From Monoplex corrugatus (Eukaryota > Mollusca > Gastropoda > Littorinimorpha > Ranellidae): 64,000 bases of DNA. Each line of letters opens with the position of its first letter. The first letter of the stretch is position 1. The DNA is taken from the NCBI GenBank assembly GCA_030674185.1, contig JAPXFY010000022.1, positions 2,561,093 to 2,625,092 of the forward strand, given 5' to 3'. Under the pieces are notes generated by a model. That model made no database searches and had not been told where the DNA came from. It saw only the letters and a program-made list of their open reading frames with translations. Positions 46,725 through 56,747 of the stretch are shown piece by piece. Made by a program: the position numbers and the translations under genes.

Positions 46725-46782
<58 letters not shown>
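45746..46782 (+). mobile_element. RTE-type LINE fragment with (TGA)n tail
   Basis: 5'-truncated in the RT. A 30-bp stretch (AGAATAGGAAACGATATAAG...) is duplicated at the truncation point (45760 and 45788). Then GVIQGCVLSPDLFSLY, intact RYADDTVLI (about 45955), a one-base shift near 46038, and the complete C-terminal region 46042-46725 (227 codons) with FKCLRTIIS and WFHRRMLRVPWTAKK. The tail 46724-46782 is about 19 TGA triplets. Confidence 0.92.
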
Positions 46783-46783
<1 letters not shown>

Positions 46784-47532
46784 GGGGGTGTTAGAGCTGA
46801 TAGGTCTGTTTCTGACTTTCTACTCTAGTTCAAGCCTTAGCGAGCTTGACACTTCCCAACATGTATCCATTATCTCTCTGTCGAAACAACTGCAAAACTC
46901 GTTCTCTCCTTCATAATGTCTCGCATTGACTATTGCAATTCACTCCTGTCTGGTCTTCCTGCCTCCACCATTCACATCCTACAGCGCATTCAAAACAATG
47001 CTGTACGCCTTGTACTCAAAAAGAAAAAAGCTGACCACATATCTCCTCTCCTGGCACAACTTCACTGGCTCCCTGTATCAAAGCGCATACAGTACAAACT
47101 AGACACCATGTGCTACAAAAGCCTCAATAACACAGCCCCCGATTACCTGTCAAGCCTACTTGAGATCTATGTTCCCTCACGTACCCTCCGCTCTGCCTCC
47201 GATCCTCTGACTTTTCGCTTTCCACGCACTAAGCTCAATACCTATGGTCCACGAGCCTTCTCTGTTTCTGGTCCACTCTCCTGGAACAAACTTCCTCTCT
47301 CAGTCCGTCAGCAACCTACTTTTGCCTCCTTCAAGTCCGCTCTCAAAACTCACCTTTTTTCCTCTGCATAAAATCCTAACCTCACTCAACCCCCCTCTGC
47401 AGCCTGTCTCCGCTCGGAGGGGAATCACTTTGTTTTAATATATAATTGTATATGATGTGCTCTCTGTGGTTTTCCATTGGTTTTATTCTTGCTTTTATTG
47501 CTTTTATTCTTTTCTCCCCATTTGTGGCCATG

Positions 47533-47536
<4 letters not shown>

Positions 47537-47596
<60 letters not shown>

Positions 47597-47597
47597 G

Positions 47598-47629
<32 letters not shown>

Positions 47630-47645
47630 TGTGTGCGTGTGTGTC
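47537..47645. repeat. (TG)n/(GCGTG)n microsatellite inside LINE 3' UTR
   Basis: Equivalent to the tracts at 11723 and 17550 in the other two copies. Confidence 0.96.
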
Positions 47646-47699
47646 TTTTCGGCGCTTGGATTTGATTTTGTCGAGATTTGCGCTATATAAATATTGTAA

Positions 47700-47880
47700 T
47701 TATTATGTATGCATGTGCGTACGTATGTATGTTGTATGTATGTATGTATGTATACGCTTAGATTTATGTATGTATGTGTGTATGCATGTATACGCTCAGC
47801 TTAGATTTATGTATGTAAGTATGTAAGCATGTATGTATGCATGTATACGCTCATATGTATGTAGGTATGTATGCATGTCT
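47700..47880. repeat. (GTAT)n-rich tract
   Basis: Loose ATGTATGT repeats with the phrase TATACGCT recurring at 47751, 47789 and 47844. Confidence 0.85.
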
Positions 47881-47945
47881 ACGCTCAGCGCTTAGATTTG
47901 ATTTTGTCAAGATTTTGCGCTATATAAATAAAATATATTATTATT

Positions 47946-48048
47946 ATTATTATATGTATACAAGTGTGTAGATATATGTATGTGTATACGAGTATATATA
48001 TATATATATATATATATATTGTGGTGTTGTTGGTGTGTGTGTGTGTGT

Positions 48049-48082
<34 letters not shown>

Positions 48083-48110
48083 GTGTGTGTGTGTGTGTTG
48101 ATATATGTGT
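47946..48110. repeat. (TA)n and (TG)n microsatellites
   Basis: TA tract at 47994-48019 and TG-rich 48031-48098. Confidence 0.95.
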
Positions 48111-48830
48111 ATAAGTATGTATGAATTTGTCTGTATATGTATGCGTTATTTAATAGTAAGATACTTCACATTCCAAAAACTACTCTTAGCTAGTACATCA
48201 TAATTTTCATATTTTTAGCCCTGGTCCCTCTTCATGATAACACAATACTAATATGGCATGACCACTTTTCAAATTGCAGACTTCATCTTACTTCCCCTCT
48301 GACATCATATTTGCCTCCCTTATCCCCATTTCTTACCACTTCTCACGAACACATTATGATTTCATTTTTTCTTCCAGTGTCCCACTGGAAGAAGCAGCAG
48401 GGAAGTTTCAGTCTTTTTCTCCGAATTTTTGTATGTGGCGTTTGTTTGTGATCTTACATTCAGTCTTGACAAAGGTCAGCTGGCCGACAATTTGTGCCTG
48501 TCTTGTCTTGTAACATGTTATATTAGATACGCGTTCTAATTCTATTTTCGTGTTTCTGTGGTTCCCAGCATGCACTGCATACACCGAAAGCATTCCTGCT
48601 GACCTCCTAAAACATGGTAGAGAGGTGGTAACTGACATTCTAACTGCAATCTGCTGCAAAATCTGGCACACAGGCCAGTGGCTGGCGTAATGGCCCCAAT
48701 TACTAATCGTTTTCTTAAATCAAGAAAGGAAATCTGTGACACTGCCAGAACTACTGCGCTATCAGTTTCATCAGCCATGCCAGTAAAGTAATGCTCAAAC
48801 TCATTGTGATCACAGTTGCAGTCAGATGCC
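48111..48830. other. Unassigned, possible minus-strand coding remnant
   Basis: The minus strand is open from the minisatellite down to 48542 (CNCDHNEFEHYFTGMADETDSAVVLAVSQISFLDLRKR and on). It looks protein-like in composition but is not recognised. The frame into it through the 72-bp repeat is a repeat artefact. Confidence 0.3.
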
Positions 48831-49405
48831 ATGATTACTGAGAACAGGCTGGGTTCTGTAGAGACGGACCTACCATCACACAGACCTTTAACCAGCATAC
48901 CCATTATTACTGAGAACAGGCTGGGTTCTGTAGAGACAGACCTACCATCACACAGACCTTTAACCAGCATACCCATTATTACTGAGAACAGGCTGGGTTC
49001 TGTAGAGACAGACCTACCATCACACAGACCTTTAACCAGCATACCCATTATTACTGAGAACAGGCTGGGTTCTGTAGAGACAGACCTACCATCACACAGA
49101 CCTTTAACCAGCATACCCATTATTACTGAGAACAGGCTGGGTTCTGTAGAGACAGACCTACCATCACACAGACCTTTAACCAGCATACCCATTATTACTG
49201 AGAACAGGCTGGGTTCTGTAGAGACAGACCTACCATCACACACACCTTTAACCAGCATACCATTATTACTGAGAACAGGCTGGGTTCTGTAGAGACAGAC
49301 CTACCATCACACAGACCTTTAACCAGCATACCCATTATTACTGAGAACAGGCTGGGTTCTGTAGAGACAGACCTACCATCACACAGACCTTTAACCAGCA
49401 TACTC
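48831..49405. repeat. 72-bp minisatellite, about 8 copies
   Basis: The unit contains ATTACTGAGAACAGGCTGGG, TTCTGTAGAGACAGACCTAC and CATCACACAGACCTTTAACC. Copies are almost identical (one lacks a C at 49260), and long frames are open on both strands because 72 is divisible by three. Confidence 0.97.
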
Positions 49406-49517
49406 TTTGCGACAAAACCTTGGCATAGGAGATAAGACAGCAACAAAACAGACCAATAAAACAAAAGGATATAGCAAACAAAGCAAAAAAAGCAAACAAA
49501 AATTGTCCGGTATTATT
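49406..49517. other. Short spacer
   Basis: A-rich, nothing recognised. Confidence 0.4.
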
Positions 49518-49593
49518 CACACACACACACACACACACACTCACACACACTCACACACACACACACACACACTCACGCACACACACACACACT

Positions 49594-49624
<31 letters not shown>

Positions 49625-49635
49625 ACACACACACA

Positions 49636-49671
<36 letters not shown>

Positions 49672-49714
49672 TGAGTGCCCGCGCATGCCCTCTGTCTGTC
49701 TGTCTGTCTGTCTG

Positions 49715-49749
<35 letters not shown>

Positions 49750-49775
49750 CCCTCTCTCTCTCCCTCTCAAAAGCA
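49518..49775. repeat. Compound (AC)n then (CT)n
   Basis: AC tract with regularly spaced CTCA interruptions to 49669, then (GTCT)n and (CT)n to 49770. Confidence 0.96.
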
Positions 49776-50300
49776 CAACTGCCCAAGTGTTGTTTCTTAG
49801 CATAAACGGGTCGCGACACATCATAAAGAATATCAGAAAAACTTGGAATTGTGTTCCGCCTCCGTCTATTGTTTCAATGCATATCTAAATGGAAGGGAAA
49901 CACGGTTCCAGCCCTTCTTATCTTAAAAATATGTTGGTCGATTTTCGATGATTTTTACCACTCTGTTACCATATTTGTAAATGCACCTTATAACAGGGAG
50001 CACAGCAGAGCAGTGCAGTATCTGAGAAAACATGTCCTGAAAATCAACGAAAACCACAGTTACACAAAACAGAACAAGAACACATATTTGACATTACAAG
50101 CACAGAGAACATAGGCCAACTGCCCTTTTTCGAGCATATGCAAAAGAACGAAAAGTAAATCAAAATAAAAAGAAAAAACAAAACTTCTCAACTTTCTTGA
50201 CTTAACGTTGAACAGAGCTTAAATGCACAGTACAACATGGGAGATAATTCCTACGTGACTCTCAAGAGTTATGTTCTTTGATTAACTACAGACATAAGAC
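49776..50300. other. Intergenic, nothing recognised
   Basis: No supported gene. Confidence 0.4.
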
Positions 50301-50314
50301 GAAATGAAGATTTC

Positions 50315-50640
50315 ACAGAAAACGTGACATCATACGAAAACGATCTAAGTTATCATTTTTGCAATACGTTGTTTGATATGATGTCATTGTTCCTTGTATA
50401 CATCGTTTTTTGTACGATGTCACGTTTTCTGTCATTGTCGTATTATGTCGTTTCTTTTTGATGTTATCGTTTCTTCTTTCCTTTTTTTCATTACGTCATT
50501 CTTCGTATGATGTCACGTTTTCTGTCATTGTTCTCGTAGTAAGTCCTTTTCTTTTGATGTTATCGTTTGTTTTTGTTGTTGATGTTGTTGTTTTTTTGAC
50601 GTCGTTTTTCGTATGCTGTCACGTTTTCTGTCATTTTTCT
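50315..50640. repeat. Inverted and tandem copies of a CGTATGATGTCACGTTTTCTG motif
   Basis: CAGAAAACGTGACATCATAC (50316) is inverted against TACGATGTCACGTTTTCTGTC (50413). Further direct copies lie near 50506 and 50611, about 100 bp apart. TGACATCA/TGATGTCA is an 8-bp palindromic core resembling a CRE/AP-1-like site, but here it is simply part of the repeat. Confidence 0.75.
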
Positions 50641-50735
50641 AAATTCGGCTCGAACTTATACAGTTCCTCCCATCAGTTTATTGTAACTGCAGAAAGAAGG
50701 GAGTGTTATGGAGGCTACACATGGGTCGCACATTC

Positions 50736-50835
50736 NNNNNNNNNNNNNNNNNNNNNNNNNNNNNNNNNNNNNNNNNNNNNNNNNNNNNNNNNNNNNNNNN
50801 NNNNNNNNNNNNNNNNNNNNNNNNNNNNNNNNNNN
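50736..50835. other. Assembly gap (100 N)
   Basis: Exactly 100 unknown bases, the usual placeholder for a scaffold join of unknown size. It directly abuts the tandem array. Confidence 1.
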
Positions 50836-51376
50836 TATTGCTTATAGCCCAGCCGACCACTAGAGCCATATCAGGGCTAACACCACGTCAAAAAGAAAGG
50901 AACAACCCGTTAAGATAAACAGATAAAAACCATGCTCACCGTCAACCTTGCAAATCTAAAATGCCATTAAAGAAAAACACGTAAAATTCAGAACCAGAAA
51001 GCCTGATGAGCACTTAATTGTGAATACGATGAATGATAAAGATAAGATTTGTTGTTGTTAATTTTCATAAAATTTTAACTAAGACTAAAAACATCAAATG
51101 ATTTGAAAATAACATATATGAGACAGAACATTTATTTATTAACAAGCAAACAAAATTTCAACACATTTCATCAAACAGTTTTTTAGATATAGTGTTTTAT
51201 TTGGGGTGCCCATTAATTTTGCAGTCCCCCCCAAAACCCCCTGGAAGTGAGTGCATTTCTCTTTGTTAACAGACAGGGCTGAAAGAGTTAATATGCTCGG
51301 GTGTGTAAAGACAAGTGGTTGGGCTATTTACATTCATGCCACATAGCATGTGAAAAAATGGCAACACCCTTTGTAG

Positions 51377-51525
51377 CAGATGATTTTCAGTTCAGTTCAG
51401 TTCATATTGCATATAGCCCAGCCGATTACTACAACCATATCAGGGCTAACACCACATTAAAAAAATTTTAAAAAGGAAAAAAAGAGAGCGAGAGAGAGAT
51501 AATTTTTAGGCTACAGATGATTTTC
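51377..51525 (-). mobile_element. I-clade LINE tail T1 with 12-bp duplication (U1)
   Basis: A 125-bp insert (51389-51513) between two copies of CAGATGATTTTC (51377-51388, 51514-51525). The minus-strand 3' end reads GGCTGGGCTATATGCAATATGAACTGAACTGAACTG, the terminus of the LINE at 11040. Without it, the flanks read MATPFVADDFPDYSEEELNA. Equivalent copies lie near 53078, 54773 and 60612. Confidence 0.85.
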
Positions 51526-51715
51526 CAGATTATTCAGAGGAGGAATTAAATGCTATTGTTTGTAAATTAGAAAAATAGGAAGCCAGGGTGATGCCAGCAT
51601 GAAGGGTGGAGTACACAGAGATGTTTGTGTAATCCACCTATCACTGGTGTGTTATCGCACTGCCACATCAACCTTCAGGGGACAATCTGGAGGAAAGGGA
51701 GACAACCAGGACCTG

Positions 51716-51797
51716 TTCAGTTCAGTTCATATTACTTATAGCCCAGCCGACTACTACAGCCATATCAGGGCTAACACCACCACAACAACAACAACAA
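51716..51797 (-). mobile_element. I-clade LINE tail T2 (U1)
   Basis: About 80 bp ending (minus strand) in GGCTGGGCTATAAGTAATATGAACTGAACTG, with an (ACA)n stretch at its 5' side. Equivalents near 53417, 55112 and 60951. Confidence 0.8.
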
Positions 51798-51964
51798 ATG
51801 TCATTATCGATCACAAGTAAACTTCTCTTGGCACCATCCCACTGCTTTTGCACGGAAACGGGTCACCACACCTGGTCAGGTGTTTTCATCAAGCGCCTCC
51901 AGGTCCAAAAGGTGCGGGATACAGTTTATACTCAAAGAACCCCCCAGCGATTCCACGGGAAGGA

Positions 51965-52071
51965 TCTGGTAGTTTCAATTCAATCCATATTGCTTATAGC
52001 CCAGCCGACCACTACAGCCCTATCAGGGCTAACACCATGTCAAAAAGAAAAGAACAATGGTCTGGGAGTTA
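51965..52071 (-). mobile_element. I-clade LINE tail T3 (U1)
   Basis: An insert at 51976-52060 flanked by TCTGGTAGTTT and TCTGGGAGTTA, an imperfect target duplication. Equivalents near 53665, 55361, 61199 and 63204. Confidence 0.8.
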
Positions 52072-52235
52072 TAATTAAAAGAGTTTGATGGAGAAGGCCT
52101 TGTGCTAAGCTAGTCTGTAGTCAGTCTCGACAAGGTCTTCCGTTGAAAGTCTGCGGTAAACCACTGTACGAAATGTACGGTAATCACCAACAAGTAACAA
52201 CAAGTGGATGAAAACGTAATGTTTTTCTCTTTCAG

Positions 52236-52707
52236 GTGCTCGAGTCCAACCCAAGCATGCAGGAATCCCCAGATGTGGAGGCTATAGTTTGTGTGTTTGG
52301 TTTAACCCACCAGCAGGTGTGCAACGCCGCTAACCAGAGGGATGAACTCACCACAAAACAACCAACCTAGGCTGCAGCTCTCTCAGCTCCGCATCTCACC
52401 TGGGCCAGCCGCCCAAAAACCCCACCCCCGTCAGTACAGCACCCCAGAAGAAATCAACCATTATCTCAAAACTCAGGCACCGTGAATACCTCTCCAGGTT
52501 GCATCCTGAACCAGAATTCAATTCAATTCATATTGCTTATAGCCCAGCCGACCACTAGAGCCATATCAGGGCTAACACCACGTCAAAAAGAAAAGAACAA
52601 CCCGTTAAGATAAACAGATAAAAACCATGCTCACCGTCAACCTTGCAAATCTAAAATGCCATTACAGAAAAACACGCAAAATTCAGAACCAGAAAGCCTG
52701 ATGAGCA
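52236..52707 (+). pseudogene. Last exon of the array's gene-like segment (U1 copy)
   Basis: Begins after a textbook acceptor (GTTTTTCTCTTTCAG, ends 52235). Encodes VLESNPSMQESPDVE then CVFGLTHQQVCNAANQRDEL. In this copy TAG replaces TGG at about 52370. Near its end LINE tail T4 (52517-52685) is inserted with a GAACCAGAA duplication (52508-52516, 52686-52694). Removing it would give a frame ending HPEPESLMST and a stop at 52705-52707. Function unknown; see U3 for the open copy. Confidence 0.5.
52508..52694 (-). mobile_element. I-clade LINE tail T4 with 9-bp duplication
   Basis: 169 bp between two GAACCAGAA copies, the longest of the four tails. It corresponds base for base to the 3' UTR at 11040-11170 (ATGCTCACCGTCAACCTTGC, CTAAAATGCCATTA). 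Confidence 0.88.
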
Positions 52708-54231
52708 CTTAATTGTGAATACGAGTGAATGATAAAGATAAGATTTGTTGTTGTTGTTAATTTTCATAAAATTTTAACTAAGACTAAAAACATCAAATGA
52801 TTTGAAAATAACATATATGAGACAGAACATTTATTTATTAACAAGCAAACAAAATTTCAACACATTTCATCAAACAGTTTTTTAGATATAGTGTTTTATT
52901 TGGGGTGCCCATTAATTTTGCAGTCCCCCCCAAAACCCCCTGGAAGTGAGTGCATTTCTCTTTGTTAACAGACAGGGCTGAAAGAGTTAATATGCTCGGG
53001 TGTGTAAAGACAAGTGGTTGGGCTATTTACATTCATGCCACATAGCATGTGAAAAAATGGCAACACCCTTTGTAGCAGATGATTTTCAGTTCAGTTCAGT
53101 TCATATTGCATATAGCCCAGCCGATTACTACAACCATATCAGGGCTAACACCACATTAAAAAAATTTTAAAAAGGAAAAAAAGAGAGCGAGAGAGAGATA
53201 ATTTTTAGGCTACAGATGATTTTCCAGATTATTCAGAGGAGGAATTAAATGCTATTGTTTGTAAATTAGAAAAATAGGAAGCCAGGGTGATGCCAGCATG
53301 AAGGGTGGAGTACACAGAGATGTTTGTGTAATCCACCTATCACTGGTGTGTTATCGCACTGCCACATCAACCTTCAGGGGACAATCTGGAGGAAAGGGGA
53401 GACAACCAGGACCTGTTCAGTTCAGTTCATATTACTTATAGCCCAGCCGACTACTACAGCCATATCAGGGCTAACACCACCACAACAACAACAACAAATG
53501 TCATTATCGATCACAAGTAAACTTCTCTTGGCACCATCCCACTGCTTTTGCACGGAAACGGGTCACCACACCTGGTCAGGTGTTTTCATCAAGCGCCTCC
53601 AGGTCCAAAAGGTGCGGGATACAGTTTATACTCAAAGAACCCCCCAGCGATTCCACGGGAAGGATCTGGTAGTTTCAATTCAATCCATATTGCTTATAGC
53701 CCAGCCGACCACTACAGCCCTATCAGGGCTAACACCATGTCAAAAAGAAAAGAACAATGGTCTGGGAGTTATAATTAAAAGAGTTTGATGGAGAAGGCCT
53801 TGTGCTAAGCTAGTCTGTAGTCAGTCTCGACAAGGTCTTCCGTTGAAAGTCTGCGGTAAACCACTGTACGAAATGTACGGTAATCACCAACAAGTAACAA
53901 CAAGTGGATGAAAACGTAATGTTTTTCTCTTTCAGGTGCTCGAGTCCAACCCAAGCATGCAGGAATCCCCAGATGTGGAGGCTATAGTTTGTGTGTTTGG
54001 TTTAACCCACCAGCAGGTGTGCAACGCCGCTAACCAGAGGGATGAACTCACCACAAAACAACCAACCTAGGCTGCAGCTCTCTCAGCTCCGCATCTCACC
54101 TGGGCCAGCCGCCCAAAAACCCCACCCCCGTCAGTACAGCACCCCCAGAAGAAATCAACCATTATCTCAAAACTCAGGAACCGTGAATACCTCTCCAGGT
54201 TGCATCCTGAACCAGAATTTAATTCAATTCA
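52531..54231 (+). repeat. Tandem unit U2
   Basis: About 99% identical to U1. Marker differences include CACGCAAAATTC (CACGT in U1), GAGTGAATG (GATGAATG in U1) and four GTT triplets. Last-exon copy at 53936 with TAG. Confidence 0.95.
52708..52990 (+). mobile_element. piggyBac-like right end (shared by every unit)
   Basis: Matches 44330-44589 of element B (TTTTCATAAAA, TTTAACTAAGACTAAA, GTGCATTTCTCTTTGTTAACAG) and ends CAGGGCTGAAAGAGTTAA. No matching left end is found within the unit. Equivalents: 51010-51291, 54405-54686, 58640-60523 (interrupted by the Tc1-like element), 61940-62220. Confidence 0.8.
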
Positions 54232-55927
54232 TATTGCTTATAGCCCAGCCGACCACTAGAGCCATATCAGGGCTAACACCACGTCAAAAAGAAAAGAACA
54301 ACCCGTTAAGATAAACAGATAAAAACCATGCTCACCGTCAACCTTGCAAATCTAAAATGCCATTAAAGAAAAACACGTAAAATTCAGAACCAGAAAGCCT
54401 GATGAGCACTTAATTGTGAATACGATGAATGATAAAGATAAGATTTGTTGTTGTTAATTTTCATAAAATTTTAACTAAGACTAAAAACATCAAATGATTT
54501 GAAAATAACATATATGAGACAGAACATTTATTTATTAACAAGCAAACAAAATTTCAACACATTTCATCAAACAGTTTTTTAGATATAGTGTTTTATTTGG
54601 GGTGCCCATTAATTTTGCAGTCCCCCCAAAACCCCCTGGAAGTGAGTGCATTTCTCTTTGTTAACAGACAGGGCTGAAAGAGTTAATATGCTCGGGTGTG
54701 TAAAGACAAGTGGTTGGGCTATTTACATTCATGCCACATAGCATGTGAAAAAATGGCAACACCCTTTGTAGCAGATGATTTTCAGTTCAGTTCAGTTCAT
54801 ATTGCATATAGCCCAGCCGATTACTACAACCATATCAGGGCTAACACCACATTAAAAAAATTTTAAAAAGGAAAAAAAGAGAGCGAGAGAGAGATAATTT
54901 TTAGGCTACAGATGATTTTCCAGATTATTCAGAGGAGGAATTAAATGCTATTGTTTGTAAATTAGAAAAATAGGAAGCCAGGGTGATGCCAGCATGAAGG
55001 GTGGAGTACACAGAGATGTTTGTGTAATCCACCTATCACTGGTGTGTTATCGCACTGCCACATCAACCTTCAGGGGACAATCTGGAGGAAAGGGGAGACA
55101 ACCAGGACCTGTTCAGTTCAGTTCATATTACTTATAGCCCAGCCGACTACTACAGCCATATCAGGGCTAACACCACCACAACAACAACAACAAATGTCAT
55201 TATCGATCACAAGTAAACTTCTCTTGGCACCATCCCACTGCTTTTGCACGGAAACGGGTCACCACACCTGGTCAGGTGTTTTCATCAAGCGCCTCCAGGT
55301 CCAAAAGGTGCGGGATACAGTTTATACTCAAAGAACCCCCCAGCGATTCCACGGGAAGGATCTGGTAGTTTCAATTCAATCCATATTGCTTATAGCCCAG
55401 CCGACCACTACAGCCCTATCAGGGCTAACACCATGTCAAAAAGAAAAGAACAATGGTCTGGGAGTTATAATTAAAAGAGTTTGATGGAGAAGGCCTTGTG
55501 CTAAGCTAGTCTGTAGTCAGTCTCGACAAGGTCTTCCGTTGAAAGTCTGCGGTAAACCACTGTACGAAATGTACGGTAATCACCAACAAGTAACAACAAG
55601 TGGATGAAAACGTAATGTTTTTCTCTTTCAGGTGCTCGAGTCCAACCCAAGCATGCAGGAATCCCCAGATGTGGAGGCTATAGTTTGTGTGTTTGGTTTA
55701 ACCCACCAGCAGGTGTGCAACGCCGCTAACCAGAGGGATGAACTCACCACAAAACAACCAACCTGGGCTGCAGCTCTCTCAGCTCCGCATCTCACCTGGG
55801 CCAGCCGCCCAAAAACCCCACCCCCGTCAGTACAGCACCCCCAGAAGAAATCAACCATTATCTCAAAACTCAGGAACCGTGAATACCTCTCCAGGTTGCA
55901 TCCTGAACCAGAGTTCAATTCAATTCA
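54232..55927 (+). repeat. Tandem unit U3
   Basis: Carries U1-type markers (CACGTAAAATTC, GATGAATG). Its last exon is the only one with TGG instead of TAG. Confidence 0.95.
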
Positions 55928-55955
55928 TATTGCTTATAGCCCAGCCGACCACTAG
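55632..55955 (+). CDS. Last exon, open copy (U3), weakly homeodomain-like
   Basis: Starts at the acceptor-defined 55632 and stays open into the inserted LINE tail. Residues about 2-38 (LESNPSMQESPDVEA.. FGLTHQQVCNAANQRDEL) parallel the NPYP...GLTxxQVxNWFxNRRxxx layout of homeodomain helices 2-3, but the diagnostic Trp and the Asn-Arg-Arg triplet are not kept. Then a Pro/Lys-rich tail (KTPPPSVQHPQKKS) and LRNREYLSRLHPEPE. Whether anything upstream is spliced to it is unknown. The ORF could be a fragment of a captured gene or of an unrecognised transposon. Confidence 0.4.
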   Translation: MLESNPSMQESPDVEAIVCVFGLTHQQVCNAANQRDELTTKQPTWAAALSAPHLTWASRPKTPPPSVQHPQKKSTIISKLRNREYLSRLHPEPEFNSIHIAYSPADH

Positions 55956-56747
55956 AGCCATATCAGGGCTAACACCACGTCAAAAAGAAAAGAACAACCC
56001 GTTAAGATAAACAGATAAAAACCATGCTCACCGTCAACCTTGCAAATCTAAAATGCCATTAAACATGGGTGATTTTCCAAAATTTTTCCAATACTGAACA
56101 TTTTCCGGAGCATCAGGCTATTCCACGACTCTTCATTATCAGGTCTGTAGCGCCATTTAAAACCAATTCGCACAAAAATATTAAGAACTTAAGTGTGGAT
56201 CTTGAAACCACAGTAAATAACGTACAATAAAATGTCAAAATGCAGTCTAAAATATCAGGAACTTTACTGCAACGAGAAAACGGATACCTTTTCAGTACTG
56301 TAATATTACAATTCACCTGTTTACAGAAACTGTACAATGCAGAATCAGAATTCAAGTGAACAGATTGTACTGACCATTCCTCAACGAGTGAGCAGGTGAT
56401 GGAAGCAGGTGATGGAAGCAGGTGATGGAAGCAGCAGGCAGATTATTACCAGACTCTGATAAATGAAAAGCTTAATTTCTCAAAGTCCCATGCATAAATT
56501 ATTTTCACTGGCTTCAGCAGTCATGGATCAAAAGCATGTGATGAGCAGTGCAGTCAGGCAGATGCACCTAAAGTGATGACACTATCTGTCATTGATAGAT
56601 ACTGTACATAATTATGTAGTCGGAGTAGACGAAATTAGGGAAATACAATGTACATGTATACAATATGCACAAAAGGATTTCAAACTGAAGATGGAGACAT
56701 CTGAGGAGGAGGGAGTCAATGGTGGCACTGAATCAATGAATGCACAT

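Larger units (their letters stand above)
46885..47945 (+). mobile_element. CR1/L2-like LINE copy 3, severely 5'-truncated
   Basis: Plus-strand 3' end of the family at 11648 and 17484. An intact C-terminal frame (46916-47371, [14 protein letters not shown] to LKTHLFSSA) is followed by the 3' UTR with its (TG)n/(GCGTG)n microsatellite (47537-47645) and the terminus TTTGCGCTATATAAATATTGT at 47677-47697. A second terminus copy (CGCTTAGATTTGATTTTGTC...GCGCTATATAAATAAAAT) sits at 47890-47935, ending in (ATT)n. Confidence 0.9.
50836..52530 (+). repeat. Tandem unit U1 (about 1.70 kb)
   Basis: Defined from one TATTGCTTATAGCCCAGCCG anchor to the next with the same right context (ACTAGAGCCATATC). Contents in order: end of an I-clade LINE tail (T4), piggyBac-like right end to TTAA 51288-51291, gene-like part with tails T1-T3, splice acceptor and last exon (52236), start of the next T4. 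The left border is the N gap. Confidence 0.95.

Noticed and set aside
50410..50918. Open frames spanning the N gap
   Set aside because: They consist largely of unknown residues and have no meaning.
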